Assembly (NCBI GenBank): GCA_903896615.1 | Contig: CAITYM010000020.1 | Span: 62,001-126,000, forward strand | Source: an uncultured Burkholderiales bacterium | GTDB lineage: Bacteria; Pseudomonadota; Gammaproteobacteria; Burkholderiales; Burkholderiaceae_C | Direction of reading: 5' to 3' | DNA: 64,000 nucleotides | In this document: in pieces, positions 53,237-62,940 of the stretch | Position numbering within the stretch: position 1 is the stretch's first letter | Layout of the letters: every line of letters starts with the position of its first letter | Made by a program: the position numbers and the translations under genes | The notes under the pieces: generated by a model | Told to the model about the DNA's origin: nothing | The model's input: the letters and a program-made list of their open reading frames with translations, nothing else | The model's database searches: none

Positions 53237-54913
53237 ATGAAACAAATTTGGATTGTTGATGATGATCAGTCCATCCGCTTTGTATTAGAAAAAGCGTTGA
53301 TGCGTGAGGATATGCCTACTCGAAGTTTTACAAATCCGCAGGACGTTTTAAAGGCGCTCGAAACTTGTTTGCCAGAGGATGGCCCTCAAGTATTGGTCAG
53401 CGATATCAGGATGCCTGGTGGCACTGGCCTAGATCTTTTAACTGCTGTTAAGGAGAAGCATCCCGCGTTGCCAGTCATTATCATGACTGCCTATTCAGAT
53501 TTAGACAGTGCTGTCTCCTCGTTTCAAGGCGGCGCATTTGAGTATTTGCCCAAGCCTTTTGATCTTCCCAAAGCAATAGAGTTGATCAGACGGGCAGTGG
53601 AGGAGAGTAAGCGAGAACAAGGCGACTCTGTAAGTGCTCGGTTATCGCCCGAAATGCTGGGCCAAGCGCCAGCAATGCAAGATGTGTTCAGAGCAATTGG
53701 TCGCTTAAGTCAAAGCGTCGTGACAGTTATGATTACAGGCGAGTCTGGATCAGGTAAGGAGTTAGTTGCTAGGGCGCTGCACAAACACTCCATTCGTGCA
53801 AGTGGTCCGTTTGTAGCTATCAACACTGCTGCCATACCTAAAGATCTTTTAGAGAGTGAACTCTTTGGCCATGAGCGCGGTGCATTTACTGGTGCTCAAA
53901 CCATGAGGAGAGGGCGATTTGAGCAAGCTGAGGGAGGAACGCTTTTCTTAGATGAGATAGGGGATATGCCATTTGATCTGCAGACCCGACTATTAAGAGT
54001 TTTGAGTGATGGCAATTTCTACCGGGTTGGTGGACACGTTGCACTTAAAGCAAACGTTAGAGTGATTGCGGCTACACATCAAGACCTTGAGCAGCGGGTT
54101 AAAGATGGTGTATTTAGAGAGGATCTGTTTCACCGTTTAAACGTAATTAGGTTGAGGTTGCCCTCGCTTCGTGAGCGAGTTGAAGATATCCCTATGCTTA
54201 CGCACCATTTTCTTCAACAAAGCGCACAACAACTTGGTGTTGAGTCAAAACGCATTGCAGAAACTGCTATCTCTGTTTTGCAATCATTTTCATTCCCTGG
54301 GAATGTTCGACAGCTTGAAAACATCTGTCACTGGTTAACTGTTATGGCTCCTGCGCAAACCATTGAGCCCAAGGATCTACCTCCCGATGTTTTGCAATCC
54401 GTTGTGAATGCTGGATTTGATCTTGCTTCATTGTCTGCCCCGGGTGGTGCAGCCAATTTCAACACGAACTCTGCTTCAACATCTGCGAGCGCACTGAGTT
54501 CGTTAGCAGTAGGCGATTTAAGTGGTGAAGGCGCAGCAAACGGAATTCAAAGAAATGCAATTGCATCTGGCTTGGATTCATCTTCTTTTAAGTCTAATTT
54601 AGCCCTGGGTGCGCACTCTGGTGCAAGCGCGGTTACAAACCCTCAGTTAAGCGGTGCTAATTTGGGGGCTTTAAATCCGAGTTCTTCAAGCCATTTTGGT
54701 GCTGATTGGCAAGTAGGTCTAGAGGCCCAGGCTATGTCATTATTGGTTGCAGGACATCAAGATGTCTGGGATATTTTGAGTCGACGATTTGAGAGCACCC
54801 TTATTCAAACCGCGTTAGCAAATACCAGGGGTAGACGTATTGAGGCGGCTCAAAAGTTAGGTATTGGACGCAATACCATTACACGAAAGATACAGGAACT
54901 TGGTTTAGAGTGA
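53237..54913 (+). CDS. glnG: Nitrogen-regulation response regulator NtrC, with long linker
   Basis: NtrC activates sigma54 promoters when phosphorylated. The receiver domain has Asp56 in VSDIRMPGG. The AAA+ domain has Walker A GESGSGKE (168-175), GAFTGA (215-220) and the [16 protein letters not shown] segment. The Fis-type HTH is at about 530-556 ([16 protein letters not shown]). At 558 residues it is roughly 70-90 longer than the usual NtrC. The excess is a low-complexity Ser/Ala/Gly/Asn linker at about 391-490. It probably drives the glnA promoter upstream. Confidence 0.95.
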   Translation: MKQIWIVDDDQSIRFVLEKALMREDMPTRSFTNPQDVLKALETCLPEDGPQVLVSDIRMPGGTGLDLLTAVKEKHPALPVIIMTAYSDLDSAVSSFQGGAFEYLPKPFDLPKAIELIRRAVEESKREQGDSVSARLSPEMLGQAPAMQDVFRAIGRLSQSVVTVMITGESGSGKELVARALHKHSIRASGPFVAINTAAIPKDLLESELFGHERGAFTGAQTMRRGRFEQAEGGTLFLDEIGDMPFDLQTRLLRVLSDGNFYRVGGHVALKANVRVIAATHQDLEQRVKDGVFREDLFHRLNVIRLRLPSLRERVEDIPMLTHHFLQQSAQQLGVESKRIAETAISVLQSFSFPGNVRQLENICHWLTVMAPAQTIEPKDLPPDVLQSVVNAGFDLASLSAPGGAANFNTNSASTSASALSSLAVGDLSGEGAANGIQRNAIASGLDSSSFKSNLALGAHSGASAVTNPQLSGANLGALNPSSSSHFGADWQVGLEAQAMSLLVAGHQDVWDILSRRFESTLIQTALANTRGRRIEAAQKLGIGRNTITRKIQELGLE

Positions 54914-54956
54914 GGTTTAGTAGGTCTTTTTCAATCTAAACTTATTTAAATTAAAT

Positions 54957-55757
54957 CTAACTCAAGTTTGCAATAACCGGCGTGTGATCGCTTGGACGTT
55001 CATTTTTACGAGGCCGCTTGTCAATGACGCATTGAGTTAACGAAGGTCTGAGCTGATCGCTAACAAGGATATGATCAATTCGTAAGCCACGGTTCCTCTT
55101 GAAGGCAAACTCTCTGTAATCCCACCAAGAGTAATTCTTCTCTGTTTGATCAAATTCTCGAAATGCATCTGTAAAACCTAAATCAATAAGTCCTCTCAGA
55201 TGTATCCTTTCCTCCTCTGTGCAGTGAATAGTCCCCTCTAGTGCAACTGGGTCCCACACGTCCCTTGCATCAAAGGTGATATTAAAGTCACCCATCAGTA
55301 CCATTTTTGGGGTCACTATGAGTTCAGACCTAATCCAGTCGTGCAAAGCTTTGAGCCAGCGCATCTTATACTCAAACTTATCGCTGCCTGGCCCCTGACC
55401 ATTGGGGAAGTAAGCGCCGATGATGCGAACACCGTTTACAGTTGCGGATATTACGCGCGCCATTTCGTCTTCAAACCCAGGAATATTTTTGACAATATTT
55501 TCAAGTGGATGTTTGGAAACTAGCGCAACGCCGTTGTAAGTTTTTTGGCCGTGAAAAGCAACATGAAAGCCAGCATCTATAAATTCATTGAGAGGGAATT
55601 TATCATCTGTTGTCTTGGTCTCTTGGATGGCAAGTACATCTACCCCAGTATGGGATGGTGTTGAAGGATCACTCGCTAGTGGATCACTCGATAACCATTC
55701 CAGAACCTGGGGGAGTCTCACACCCAAAGAATTCACATTCCAAGTCGCTAAACGCAT
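54957..55757 (-). CDS. xthA: Exodeoxyribonuclease III
   Basis: XthA cleaves at abasic sites and trims 3' ends in base excision repair. The 266-residue protein has MRLATWNVNSLGVRLPQVLEWL, IQETKTTDDKFP (metal Glu), IGAYFPNGQGPGSDKFEYKM (catalytic Tyr region), LMGDFNITFDARDVW, RGLRIDHILVSD and the closing SDHTPVIA. Length and motifs are standard. It ends 43 nt from the convergent glnG. Confidence 0.96.
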   Translation of the reverse strand: MRLATWNVNSLGVRLPQVLEWLSSDPLASDPSTPSHTGVDVLAIQETKTTDDKFPLNEFIDAGFHVAFHGQKTYNGVALVSKHPLENIVKNIPGFEDEMARVISATVNGVRIIGAYFPNGQGPGSDKFEYKMRWLKALHDWIRSELIVTPKMVLMGDFNITFDARDVWDPVALEGTIHCTEEERIHLRGLIDLGFTDAFREFDQTEKNYSWWDYREFAFKRNRGLRIDHILVSDQLRPSLTQCVIDKRPRKNERPSDHTPVIANLS

Positions 55758-55791
55758 TTTTTTTCGCTTGTGGTGCAGAGCAATTTAGATC

Positions 55792-56370
55792 TTAAATATG
55801 CATGTAAGCAATTACGCCCATCAAAAGCCCCAATGCTCCTACACCGTACATACCCTTTTGGAGCCAACTTTTGCGTGTAAGTAAAGCAATAGCTGCCAAG
55901 GCAACACAGACCTGGAGGATGGTTGTTGCAAGAGCCCACTGATGATGATTATGCATCTGGTGCTCTGACCGCTCTTCCCACTCTTTTGCGTCCGCCTCTA
56001 GTTTTTCTGCCCCTTTTTTGATCTCAGCTTTCTCTGTTTTGTATCTTGCTATCTCAGTTGTGTAAAACTCAACGCGACTCTTTGGGGCAACATCCAGGGC
56101 GAGCTCCCAAAGGTTTTGCTTGCTACTCTTGGATTGGTAGTAGTTCCATTGATTTGAGGCCTCGGTTTTGATGATCGCGGCGTTATTTTTAAAAAGACCT
56201 GCGTCGGCTTGGGTTGCACCGGCCATATAGCCAAAAATAGCACCAAAAGTTGCGATTATGGCTGTGAACATCGCAATTTGACTCGTCATGCTTTGCTCGC
56301 TACCGTGAGCACCCGCGTGTTCAAGCTCATGGTCGTGTGGGCCGTGTACTTCAAATCCTTCCTCTGACAT
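55792..56370 (-). CDS. DUF4337 membrane protein
   Basis: The 192-residue protein matches the DUF4337 pattern. A His/Glu-rich cytoplasmic N-terminus leads into a membrane helix (residues ~29-50, IAMFTAIIATFGAIFGYMAG). A helical region rich in Lys and Glu (KNNAAIIKTEASNQWNYYQSKS) follows, and then two C-terminal helices. The function is unknown. It lies 10 nt downstream of folA and 34 nt upstream of xthA on the same strand, so the three genes probably form an operon. Confidence 0.8.
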   Translation of the reverse strand: MSEEGFEVHGPHDHELEHAGAHGSEQSMTSQIAMFTAIIATFGAIFGYMAGATQADAGLFKNNAAIIKTEASNQWNYYQSKSSKQNLWELALDVAPKSRVEFYTTEIARYKTEKAEIKKGAEKLEADAKEWEERSEHQMHNHHQWALATTILQVCVALAAIALLTRKSWLQKGMYGVGALGLLMGVIAYMHI

Positions 56371-56380
56371 AGTCGTCTCC

Positions 56381-56866
56381 TTAAGTTTTTTCCAAATAAA
56401 TAATACTATAAATCAAACCATTTGCCGCTGTGTGACGAGTGCGCTTAACCTCTGTCCAACTCGCGTCGAAGTGGGGTGCCTTGGCATCTCCCTCAAAATC
56501 GGCTTCAATCTCCGTAATCACTGCTTGGCGCGCTAGACCCATACACTGAGCATACACCAAGGCACCGCCAATGACCCATAAATCAGTGTCAACTCCAATG
56601 ATACCTAAGGCTTCATCAATGCTTTTAACAACTTTGGTACCACTTAAGTCTAATTCTAAAGTGTGACTAAGAATGAAATTCATGCGCCCTGGGAGAGGTC
56701 TAAATTTCTGAGGAATCGATTCCCAGGTCTTTCTCCCCATAATGACTGGGCTTCCCATCGTAGTTTGTTTGAAATGGGCAAGATCCTCAGGCAAATGCCA
56801 GGGCAGGGTATTGTTTTGACCGATGGTGCCGTTGCGAGCACGGGCTAATATTATTTTGAGAGCCAT
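56381..56866 (-). CDS. folA: Dihydrofolate reductase
   Basis: FolA reduces dihydrofolate to tetrahydrofolate with NADPH. The 161-residue length is normal. Key segments are ILARARNGTIGQNNTLPWHLPEDLAHFKQTT (with the active-site Asp replaced by Glu in PEDLAHFK, as in many bacteria), VIMGRKTWESIP, LPGRMNFILS and WVIGGALVYAQCM. It is often next to thyA in Burkholderiales; here thyA lies 1.6 kb away beyond a methyltransferase gene. Confidence 0.95.
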   Translation of the reverse strand: MALKIILARARNGTIGQNNTLPWHLPEDLAHFKQTTMGSPVIMGRKTWESIPQKFRPLPGRMNFILSHTLELDLSGTKVVKSIDEALGIIGVDTDLWVIGGALVYAQCMGLARQAVITEIEADFEGDAKAPHFDASWTEVKRTRHTAANGLIYSIIYLEKT

Positions 56867-57091
56867 TTATACATTCAAATTGTATGAACGTATATTTTCT
56901 CACACCTTTTTACTGAATAAACTGAAGGAATTCTGGCATACTTTGTGTTCATTAGTTTTGAGTCATTGGCAATATAAATTCATACGCTTTTGAACAAAAT
57001 ATTCAATGTTAATTCCTTCACATCCTTTAATGAGTGATGTATTAATTCTGAGTCAAGCCAGCTTAGGTGACTTTATTTCAAACACTTTTCA
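56867..57091. repeat. Gene-free divergent region with a 10-bp inverted repeat
   Basis: No ORF of note is seen. TGAAGGAATT (56923-56932) and AATTCCTTCA (57011-57020) are perfect inverted copies 78 nt apart, between folA and the methyltransferase gene. They could form a stem or be two copies of a regulator half-site. Confidence 0.35.
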
Positions 57092-58387
57092 ATGATTACA
57101 GTGCTAACGCCGTCCGCCGCCTCAGTCAAATCGATAGGAGAGGACTACTTGGAGCTCGAAGTAAGGGGCAAATCTGAGCGCTACCAGTGGCGAAGCGAGA
57201 ACGGCTCAAGTGTGCCCTCTAAGTTATTGCTAATTGATGATACTTGCACCGCAGATAACGCTTTGAAGTTAGCCCGTTCTGGGACTTCGTTGCTTTGGAC
57301 GGGAGACTTTCAAAATGCACGTCATCTGCTGCAAGCAATGTCTAGACGTCTTGATAAGCGGAGCAAGTTGCGTCCTGGTACTAAAAACAAAGTCGCCGTC
57401 TCACGTCAAGACTCACACCAAGACTCACATCAAGTCTCACAAAATCTAAGCTCAAATGATATTTCTTTAGCTAAGACATTTGAAGCATTTAGAGAGGACC
57501 AAAAAAGCCGCGCTCAACTCCTTGGTAAATTACTCATCCCGATCAATGCTGATCACAAAATTGAGCTTAAACGAGCGCCAGACATCACGCTTGCAAGTGC
57601 TCAGGCTTACGGAGCCGATATTGCTGCCTACATAGTTTCACTGCGGGAGTTACAAGGCGTCATAAGCGCATTTGAGTGGCGCAAAAAGGGTGTGAATATT
57701 GATTTATCTGCGCTGGGAATCAGCCCATTTAAACTCACTCCTCATTTCGGCGTGTTCTCTCCCATTCGAGGTGAGTATTTAAAGTTGCTCGCCACAACTC
57801 CCCTACCCAAGTGCGTGCAATCTAATTCTTGTGCCTTAGATATTGGAACGGGTACAGGGGTTCTTGCCATCATTCTGGCTTTGCGAGGCGTTCAAAAAGT
57901 GATTGCAACAGATCAAAGTCCCAGAGCCATCGCTTGTGCTTTGGCAAATGTTCAGGCGCATAACTTGGAATCAAAAATAACGGTTTTAGCTACTGATTTG
58001 TTTCCCCTTGATACACAAACTAAACAGCCAATCAAAGCAGCCCTAATCGTTTGTAATCCGCCTTGGCTCCCTGGACCCTCAAGTGGGGCGCTAGATAGCG
58101 CTGTATTTGACCCGCAAAGCCAGATGCTTAAAGGATTTTTGAGCGGACTTGGCAAGCATTTGCTAGACCAGGGACAGGGGTGGTTGATATTGTCAGATTT
58201 GGCTGAGCACTTGGGACTTCGCACACGCGCTGAGTTGATGCAGTGGATCGAGGATGCGGGCTTGCAAGTGCTGGGACGTTTGGATGTTCGTCCAGAACAC
58301 AAAAAGGCAAATGATGTTGCGGACCCTTTTTACAAGGCAAGGTCGCTTGAACTCACCTCACTTTGGCGACTTGGAATTAAGGCCTGA
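57092..58387 (+). CDS. Class I SAM-dependent methyltransferase (small/NPPW type)
   Basis: The 431-residue protein has a Rossmann methyltransferase domain in its second half: motif I LDIGTGTGVLA (249-258) and the catalytic-type NPPW (322-325), as in RlmG/HemK-like enzymes that methylate an amide or exocyclic amine. The N-terminal ~220 residues are not recognised; they include a short in-frame repeat (QDSHQDSHQVS, 107-117) encoded by a 12-bp tandem repeat at about 57409-57440. The substrate is unknown. It converges with thyA. Confidence 0.8.
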   Translation: MITVLTPSAASVKSIGEDYLELEVRGKSERYQWRSENGSSVPSKLLLIDDTCTADNALKLARSGTSLLWTGDFQNARHLLQAMSRRLDKRSKLRPGTKNKVAVSRQDSHQDSHQVSQNLSSNDISLAKTFEAFREDQKSRAQLLGKLLIPINADHKIELKRAPDITLASAQAYGADIAAYIVSLRELQGVISAFEWRKKGVNIDLSALGISPFKLTPHFGVFSPIRGEYLKLLATTPLPKCVQSNSCALDIGTGTGVLAIILALRGVQKVIATDQSPRAIACALANVQAHNLESKITVLATDLFPLDTQTKQPIKAALIVCNPPWLPGPSSGALDSAVFDPQSQMLKGFLSGLGKHLLDQGQGWLILSDLAEHLGLRTRAELMQWIEDAGLQVLGRLDVRPEHKKANDVADPFYKARSLELTSLWRLGIKA

Positions 58388-58422
58388 TGCACATTTAGGG
58401 CTTAGGTTGGTTTAATTTTTTA

Positions 58423-59277
58423 TTAAACTGCAACTGGCGCTTTAATCGCGGGATGGCATTCATACCCAAGAACTTCAAAGTCCTCAAACTCATATCCAAA
58501 TATGGAGTCAGGGCGGCGTTTGATGTTGAGTTGGGGGTAGGGATGAGGCGCTCTAGATAACTGCAACTGAACTTGTTCGGTGTGGTTGCTGTAGATGTGG
58601 CAGTCACCACCCGTCCAAATAAAGTCTCCAACATCAAAATTACACTGTTGAGCAATCATGTGAGTGAGTAATGCGTAGCTTGCAATATTGAACGGCACTC
58701 CCAAGAAAATATCAGCACTTCGTTGGTACAACTGACAACTTAGTTTGGGGCGCGCGCCGCTTACTCCCGCCTCTGCCGGTGCAACATAGAACTGAAAGAA
58801 AGCGTGGCATGGCATCAAAGCCATCTTGTCAAGCTCAGACACGTTCCACGCGCTAACAATCATCCTTCTGGAGTTAGGATTGGAACTCAATGTTTGCATC
58901 AAATCACTAATCTGATCGATATGTCCGCCCTCAGGTGTTGGCCAACTTCGCCACTGGACCCCGTAAACAGGTCCTAAGTCCCCATCCTCTTTTGCCCACT
59001 CATTCCAGATGCTTACACCTCGCTCTTGCAGCCATTTGGCATTGCTATCACCCCTTAGGAACCAAAGGAGTTCATAGATGATGGATTTGAGATGGACCTT
59101 CTTGGTGGTCACCAAGGGGAAACCTTGTTGGAGATTAAACCGCATTTGATAGCCAAAGACACTCTTGGTTCCTGTACCCGTTCTGTCCTCTTTTGACACG
59201 CCGTGATCGAAGACGTGTTTCATGAATAATTCGTATTGGTTGCTGCTATGCTTTGCGGTTAAGGGATTGTTGTTCAT
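58423..59277 (-). CDS. thyA: Thymidylate synthase
   Basis: ThyA makes dTMP from dUMP with methylene-tetrahydrofolate. The 284-residue protein carries [34 protein letters not shown], the catalytic Cys157 in [13 protein letters not shown] and [26 protein letters not shown]. It is about 20 longer than E. coli ThyA because of an N-terminal extension and a 10-residue insertion ([10 protein letters not shown], 167-176) between the catalytic Cys strand and LSCQLYQ. It works with folA located upstream. Confidence 0.96.
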   Translation of the reverse strand: MNNNPLTAKHSSNQYELFMKHVFDHGVSKEDRTGTGTKSVFGYQMRFNLQQGFPLVTTKKVHLKSIIYELLWFLRGDSNAKWLQERGVSIWNEWAKEDGDLGPVYGVQWRSWPTPEGGHIDQISDLMQTLSSNPNSRRMIVSAWNVSELDKMALMPCHAFFQFYVAPAEAGVSGARPKLSCQLYQRSADIFLGVPFNIASYALLTHMIAQQCNFDVGDFIWTGGDCHIYSNHTEQVQLQLSRAPHPYPQLNIKRRPDSIFGYEFEDFEVLGYECHPAIKAPVAV

Positions 59278-59405
59278 TGCTTTTGCGTTATAGCTGAGCT
59301 TATTGCTTGAGAAAAGCGGTTGCTCTATTAAGTGTTGAAGTATTTTTTTTCAGAGTGCACAAAGGTTAGATTTTAAATCTCTTTTTTACCAAAGATTTTC
59401 GCTCA

Positions 59406-60821
59406 CTACAAACTGTTGATGACCCGCCCCGGATTCATAATGTTGTTAGGATCTAACGCCTTTTTAATGCTTCGCATGAGTGACAGTGCAGTTGGGTCTT
59501 TGTAATCTTTAAGAGTATCCACTTTCAAACTGCCCACGCCGTGCTCGGCTGAGATGGAGCCACCATATTTGACGACGCTGTCGTAGACAATTGTGTTGAT
59601 ATCGTGTTCGTATTCTTTTAAAAATATTTTTGAATCTACCCCCTGCGGAGCTTGGACGTTGTAATGCAAGTTGCCGTCACCTAAGTGTCCAAAATTAACA
59701 ATCCTAACTCCATCAATCTTTTTAGCAATCAACGCGTCGGTATGTAATACAAATGAGGCGATTTGGGAGACAGGAAGAGAGATGTCGTGTTTAATATTGA
59801 GACCCTGCGCTGCCTGAGCCATCGTAATGTTTTCTCGAATCAACCATAGCGTTTTCGCCTGAGCAAGGCTTTCTGCGATAACTGCATCTGTAATGATTTC
59901 GGCCTCCAAGGCCTTTTGCATCAGTCCTTCAAACTGGACTCTGGCGTGTAGTTCTGACTCGCTGTCTGAGGCTTCGAGCAAAATACAGTATGGGCTTTCT
60001 CTCCAAAGGGGTACATTTAAATTGGGAAAGTGTTTGTCAACCAAGCCCAGTGCAAATTGACCCATCATCTCAAAGCCACTCAGTGCGGGGCCTAGCATTT
60101 TATGTGCGAGTCCTAAGAGCTTTACTGCTTGTTCGATATTTTGAACGCTCGCCCATGCAGTAAGCTTTGCCGCAGGCAAGGGGAATAGTTTCAGCGTTGC
60201 TGCAGTTATGATTCCAAGCGTTCCTTCGCTACCGATGTATAAATTTTTAAGATCGTATCCTGTGTTATCTTTTCTGAGTCCTGATAAACCGTTCCAAATG
60301 TCTCCGTTTGCGCTAACCACCTCAAGACCAAGACACAATTCACGAGCATTGCCGTACCTAACAACCTGTGTACCACCTGCGTTAGTAGATAAATTCCCTC
60401 CAATCGTGCAACTCCCCTGTGAACCAAGACTTAAGGGGAACAAGTAGCCCGCATTTTCTGCGCTTTGTTGAACTTGTTGGAGCACGCACCCTGATTCAAC
60501 CGTCATAGTTAGGTTGCCCGCATCTAAGGCCCTTACCTTATTCATGCGTTGCATGCTCAGCAAGATTTGTGTTCCCGAAGCGTCGGGTATCGACCCAACC
60601 ACCATGCTTGTATTTCCTCCTTGAGGGACGATACTCACTCCCTCTTGCAGACAAGCTTTAACGATTAAAGAGACTTCATCTGTCGCGCCAGGACTGAGTA
60701 CAGCGAGTGCCTTCCCCTTAGTCCGTTTCCTCCAGTCCTCCTCGTATCTGTCGAGATCGCCGGTAGTTTGAATATAGGGAGAGCCGACGATAGAGGTTAA
60801 TTTATTTAAAAATTCGTTCAT
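59406..60821 (-). CDS. FAD-binding oxidoreductase (GlcD/D-lactate dehydrogenase type)
   Basis: The 471-residue protein has the FAD-binding PCMH domain (VSIVPQGGNTSMVVGS, and GGNLSTNAGGTQVVRYGNARELCLGLEVV) and the C-terminal cap (FGHLGDGNLHYNV, GGSISAEHGVGSLKVD, DPNNIMNPGRVI). This is the GlcD/D-2-hydroxyglutarate/D-lactate dehydrogenase family, which oxidises D-2-hydroxyacids. The exact substrate cannot be assigned; no glcE or glcF adjoins it. It is probably soluble or peripheral. Confidence 0.87.
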   Translation of the reverse strand: MNEFLNKLTSIVGSPYIQTTGDLDRYEEDWRKRTKGKALAVLSPGATDEVSLIVKACLQEGVSIVPQGGNTSMVVGSIPDASGTQILLSMQRMNKVRALDAGNLTMTVESGCVLQQVQQSAENAGYLFPLSLGSQGSCTIGGNLSTNAGGTQVVRYGNARELCLGLEVVSANGDIWNGLSGLRKDNTGYDLKNLYIGSEGTLGIITAATLKLFPLPAAKLTAWASVQNIEQAVKLLGLAHKMLGPALSGFEMMGQFALGLVDKHFPNLNVPLWRESPYCILLEASDSESELHARVQFEGLMQKALEAEIITDAVIAESLAQAKTLWLIRENITMAQAAQGLNIKHDISLPVSQIASFVLHTDALIAKKIDGVRIVNFGHLGDGNLHYNVQAPQGVDSKIFLKEYEHDINTIVYDSVVKYGGSISAEHGVGSLKVDTLKDYKDPTALSLMRSIKKALDPNNIMNPGRVINSL

Positions 60822-60892
60822 GACAGTAATAGGCGTAAAACTGATTGAAAGGTGCTTTTAGTGAGTGCTAGTTGGTTAGGCGTAAGGTTGAT

Positions 60893-61396
60893 TTATATTT
60901 TTTTGATTTGATCAGCCTGTTCTCTTGCATTTTGAAATCTGTAACGAACATGCATAGCGCAAGCCCAAAACAAAATAAAGCAAATAATAACTTCTATTGC
61001 AGCGTAGATTTTGCTTGGATAGGTGTCGCTCCAAACTCGCACTACACCTTCTGTAAAGTAAAACCAAATCCAAAGACTTAACCATCGGTAAGTGTAGAGT
61101 CTATTTTTTAGTAAACCAGTTAAGGGAATGCAAAGTGGCAAAGCTTTAAGGCATAACCAAGAGCCACCAGGTCGAATGGGCGCCAACCAAAGCTCCCATA
61201 AAATAGACAAAACAATAAGTGCAATCAGTGAGGATATAGCAATGGATTGGGTGAGCCTGATGGTTGCTGTGGGCGCTAAATCATTTGAGCCGCTAGATTC
61301 ACCAGAAAGCCCTTGGGCTAGATGCGCAAAATGTGCGTCTGGGTCATTGGGCTTGACAGCAGAGCTGTCCGAGCTTGGGGGGTGGACTTTAGTCAA
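60893..61396 (-). CDS. DUF2069 membrane protein
   Basis: The 167-residue protein has a polar N-terminus of about 45 residues and then four predicted membrane helices: SIAISSLIALIVLSILWELWLAP, LKALPLCIPLTGL, YRWLSLWIWFYFTEGVVRVW and YAAIEVIICFILFWACAMHVRYR. This pattern is DUF2069. It lacks a known function. It diverges from yihY; in related genomes I recall wrbA near this pair, but it is not present here. Confidence 0.85.
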   Translation of the reverse strand: MTKVHPPSSDSSAVKPNDPDAHFAHLAQGLSGESSGSNDLAPTATIRLTQSIAISSLIALIVLSILWELWLAPIRPGGSWLCLKALPLCIPLTGLLKNRLYTYRWLSLWIWFYFTEGVVRVWSDTYPSKIYAAIEVIICFILFWACAMHVRYRFQNAREQADQIKKI

Positions 61397-61466
61397 GATG
61401 ATAATAGGTATTGATTTAGGTTTTAGCTGCTTAAGCGGGGCTTCTTTGTTTGAATTGAATAGGTAA

Positions 61467-61485
61467 GGGTTGAGTACAACAACCC
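61467..61485. promoter_or_regulatory. Inverted repeat between DUF2069 and yihY
   Basis: GGGTTG (61467-61472), spacer AGTACAA, CAACCC (61480-61485), in the 200-nt divergent region between the two genes. It may be an operator for either. Confidence 0.35.
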
Positions 61486-61596
61486 AAACTTAACACTTTA
61501 GGATTCCCTCTTAAATGATTTTTGAAAGATAATCCAACTTATAAAAGTTATAACGTTTTTGGATTTCCTTGCTTCACCGTTACTGATTGATACTTC

Positions 61597-62808
61597 ATGA
61601 TTGTCTCTTATCTTAAAGCCCTTGGCCAAAACTTAATGGAGTTTCCTTGGAAGCGCTGTGCATTAATCGTTTTTGAGCGTTTTAGGGAGGATAGGTTAGC
61701 CCAAACTGCAGGTAGTTTGACCTTTACAACGTCCATTGCACTTGTCCCTTTATTTACGGTTGTTTTGGCCGCCTTTACGATCTTCCCCATCTTTGGACAG
61801 TTTCAAGCAGGCATACAGCGTTGGTTGGTCGAGAGTTTAATGCCTGAGAGCATCTCCCGCCAAGTACTTGGCTACTTGACCCAGTTTTCCTCAAAAGCAA
61901 GTCGTTTGGGGGTAGCTGGCTTTGCAGCGTTGGTGTTTTCAGCCATCGCTTTGGTGCTCACTATTGATCACACCCTGAATGCAATTTGGCGAGTACGCAC
62001 TCACCGCTCTTGGATAAAGCGAATGGTGCTTTACTGGACTGCGATGACACTGGGTCCACTTGTCGTTGCGCTCGGACTTTTTTTGATGTCCCTGGTTTTT
62101 AGTTTTACGGGCGGTGAAACATTGCCCTTGTTCACCTTGGTATGGCGGCCTTTGCTAAGCCTCACAGAGTTCATTTTGTTAGTTTCCTGTATCAGTGCCC
62201 TTTACAGGTTTACGCCCAATACACAAGTGGCATCTAACCATGCATTACTTGGCGGATTAGCAGCTGGTGTTGCTTTGGAGGGTGCTCGAACCTTGCTCAC
62301 CCTGTACCTTGGAAAGATGTCAACTTTCTCAGTGGTGTACGGAGCGTTCGCAACTGTGCCTATTTTATTGGTTTGGATTTACACCCTGTGGGTTATAGTT
62401 TTAGTGGGAGCCGTGTGGGTGTCTTGCCTACCCGCCTTGTTGCAAGAGAGTGTGCGCGTGGGCAGTGGACCGGGGTGGCGCTTTCAATTGGCTGTGGAGT
62501 GTTTGCAAATTTTGTATATGTATCAACAAAACAACTCCAAAGGCCTAAATCTAAACGCGATGGCCAAGCACCTACAAGTTGATCCCTTGGAACTAGAGGA
62601 CGTGGTGGAGCGCTTGGTAGGGATGGACTGGATAGGCTTGCTAGATGAGGAGAAGGAGGGACAAAATTCCAGGTATGTGTTACTCGCCATGCCACAGCAA
62701 GCAAGGCTGAGTCCTTTGCTCAGTTGTTTCTTACTCGCGCCTAGTGAAGAAACCAAAGCAATTTGGTTGAGATTTGAGGGCTTAAGGCTAGATACGTTGT
62801 TGCAATGA
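61597..62808 (+). CDS. YihY/BrkB family inner-membrane protein
   Basis: The 403-residue protein has six membrane helices in the first ~290 residues (RLAQTAGSLTFTTSIALVPLFTVVLAAFTIFP, then GFAALVFSAIALVLTIDHTLNAIWRV and YGAFATVPILLVWIYTLWVIVLVGAVW). A soluble winged-helix-like C-terminus follows (AMAKHLQVDPLELEDVVERLVGM). The family was once wrongly called RNase BN; its function is unknown. The C-terminal extension is typical of betaproteobacterial members. A terminator lies 26 nt after the stop. Confidence 0.88.
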   Translation: MIVSYLKALGQNLMEFPWKRCALIVFERFREDRLAQTAGSLTFTTSIALVPLFTVVLAAFTIFPIFGQFQAGIQRWLVESLMPESISRQVLGYLTQFSSKASRLGVAGFAALVFSAIALVLTIDHTLNAIWRVRTHRSWIKRMVLYWTAMTLGPLVVALGLFLMSLVFSFTGGETLPLFTLVWRPLLSLTEFILLVSCISALYRFTPNTQVASNHALLGGLAAGVALEGARTLLTLYLGKMSTFSVVYGAFATVPILLVWIYTLWVIVLVGAVWVSCLPALLQESVRVGSGPGWRFQLAVECLQILYMYQQNNSKGLNLNAMAKHLQVDPLELEDVVERLVGMDWIGLLDEEKEGQNSRYVLLAMPQQARLSPLLSCFLLAPSEETKAIWLRFEGLRLDTLLQ

Positions 62809-62833
62809 CGGGGCTTTTACAGTCACAAATATG

Positions 62834-62870
62834 AAAGGGCGCCCTGGTTAAATCGAGCGCCCTTTCTTGT
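62834..62870 (+). terminator. Rho-independent terminator after yihY
   Basis: AAAGGGCGC (62834-62842) pairs with GCGCCCTTT (62857-62865) around a 14-nt loop; a short T-rich tail (CTTG) follows. The stem is perfect and also ends toward the convergent TPR gene. Confidence 0.8.
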
Positions 62871-62940
62871 ATCCAGGATCTGGTTGCTGCAGCTTGGGTA
62901 TTCTTGTGGCTATTCCTGTGGATATGAGTGAAGCAATTTT

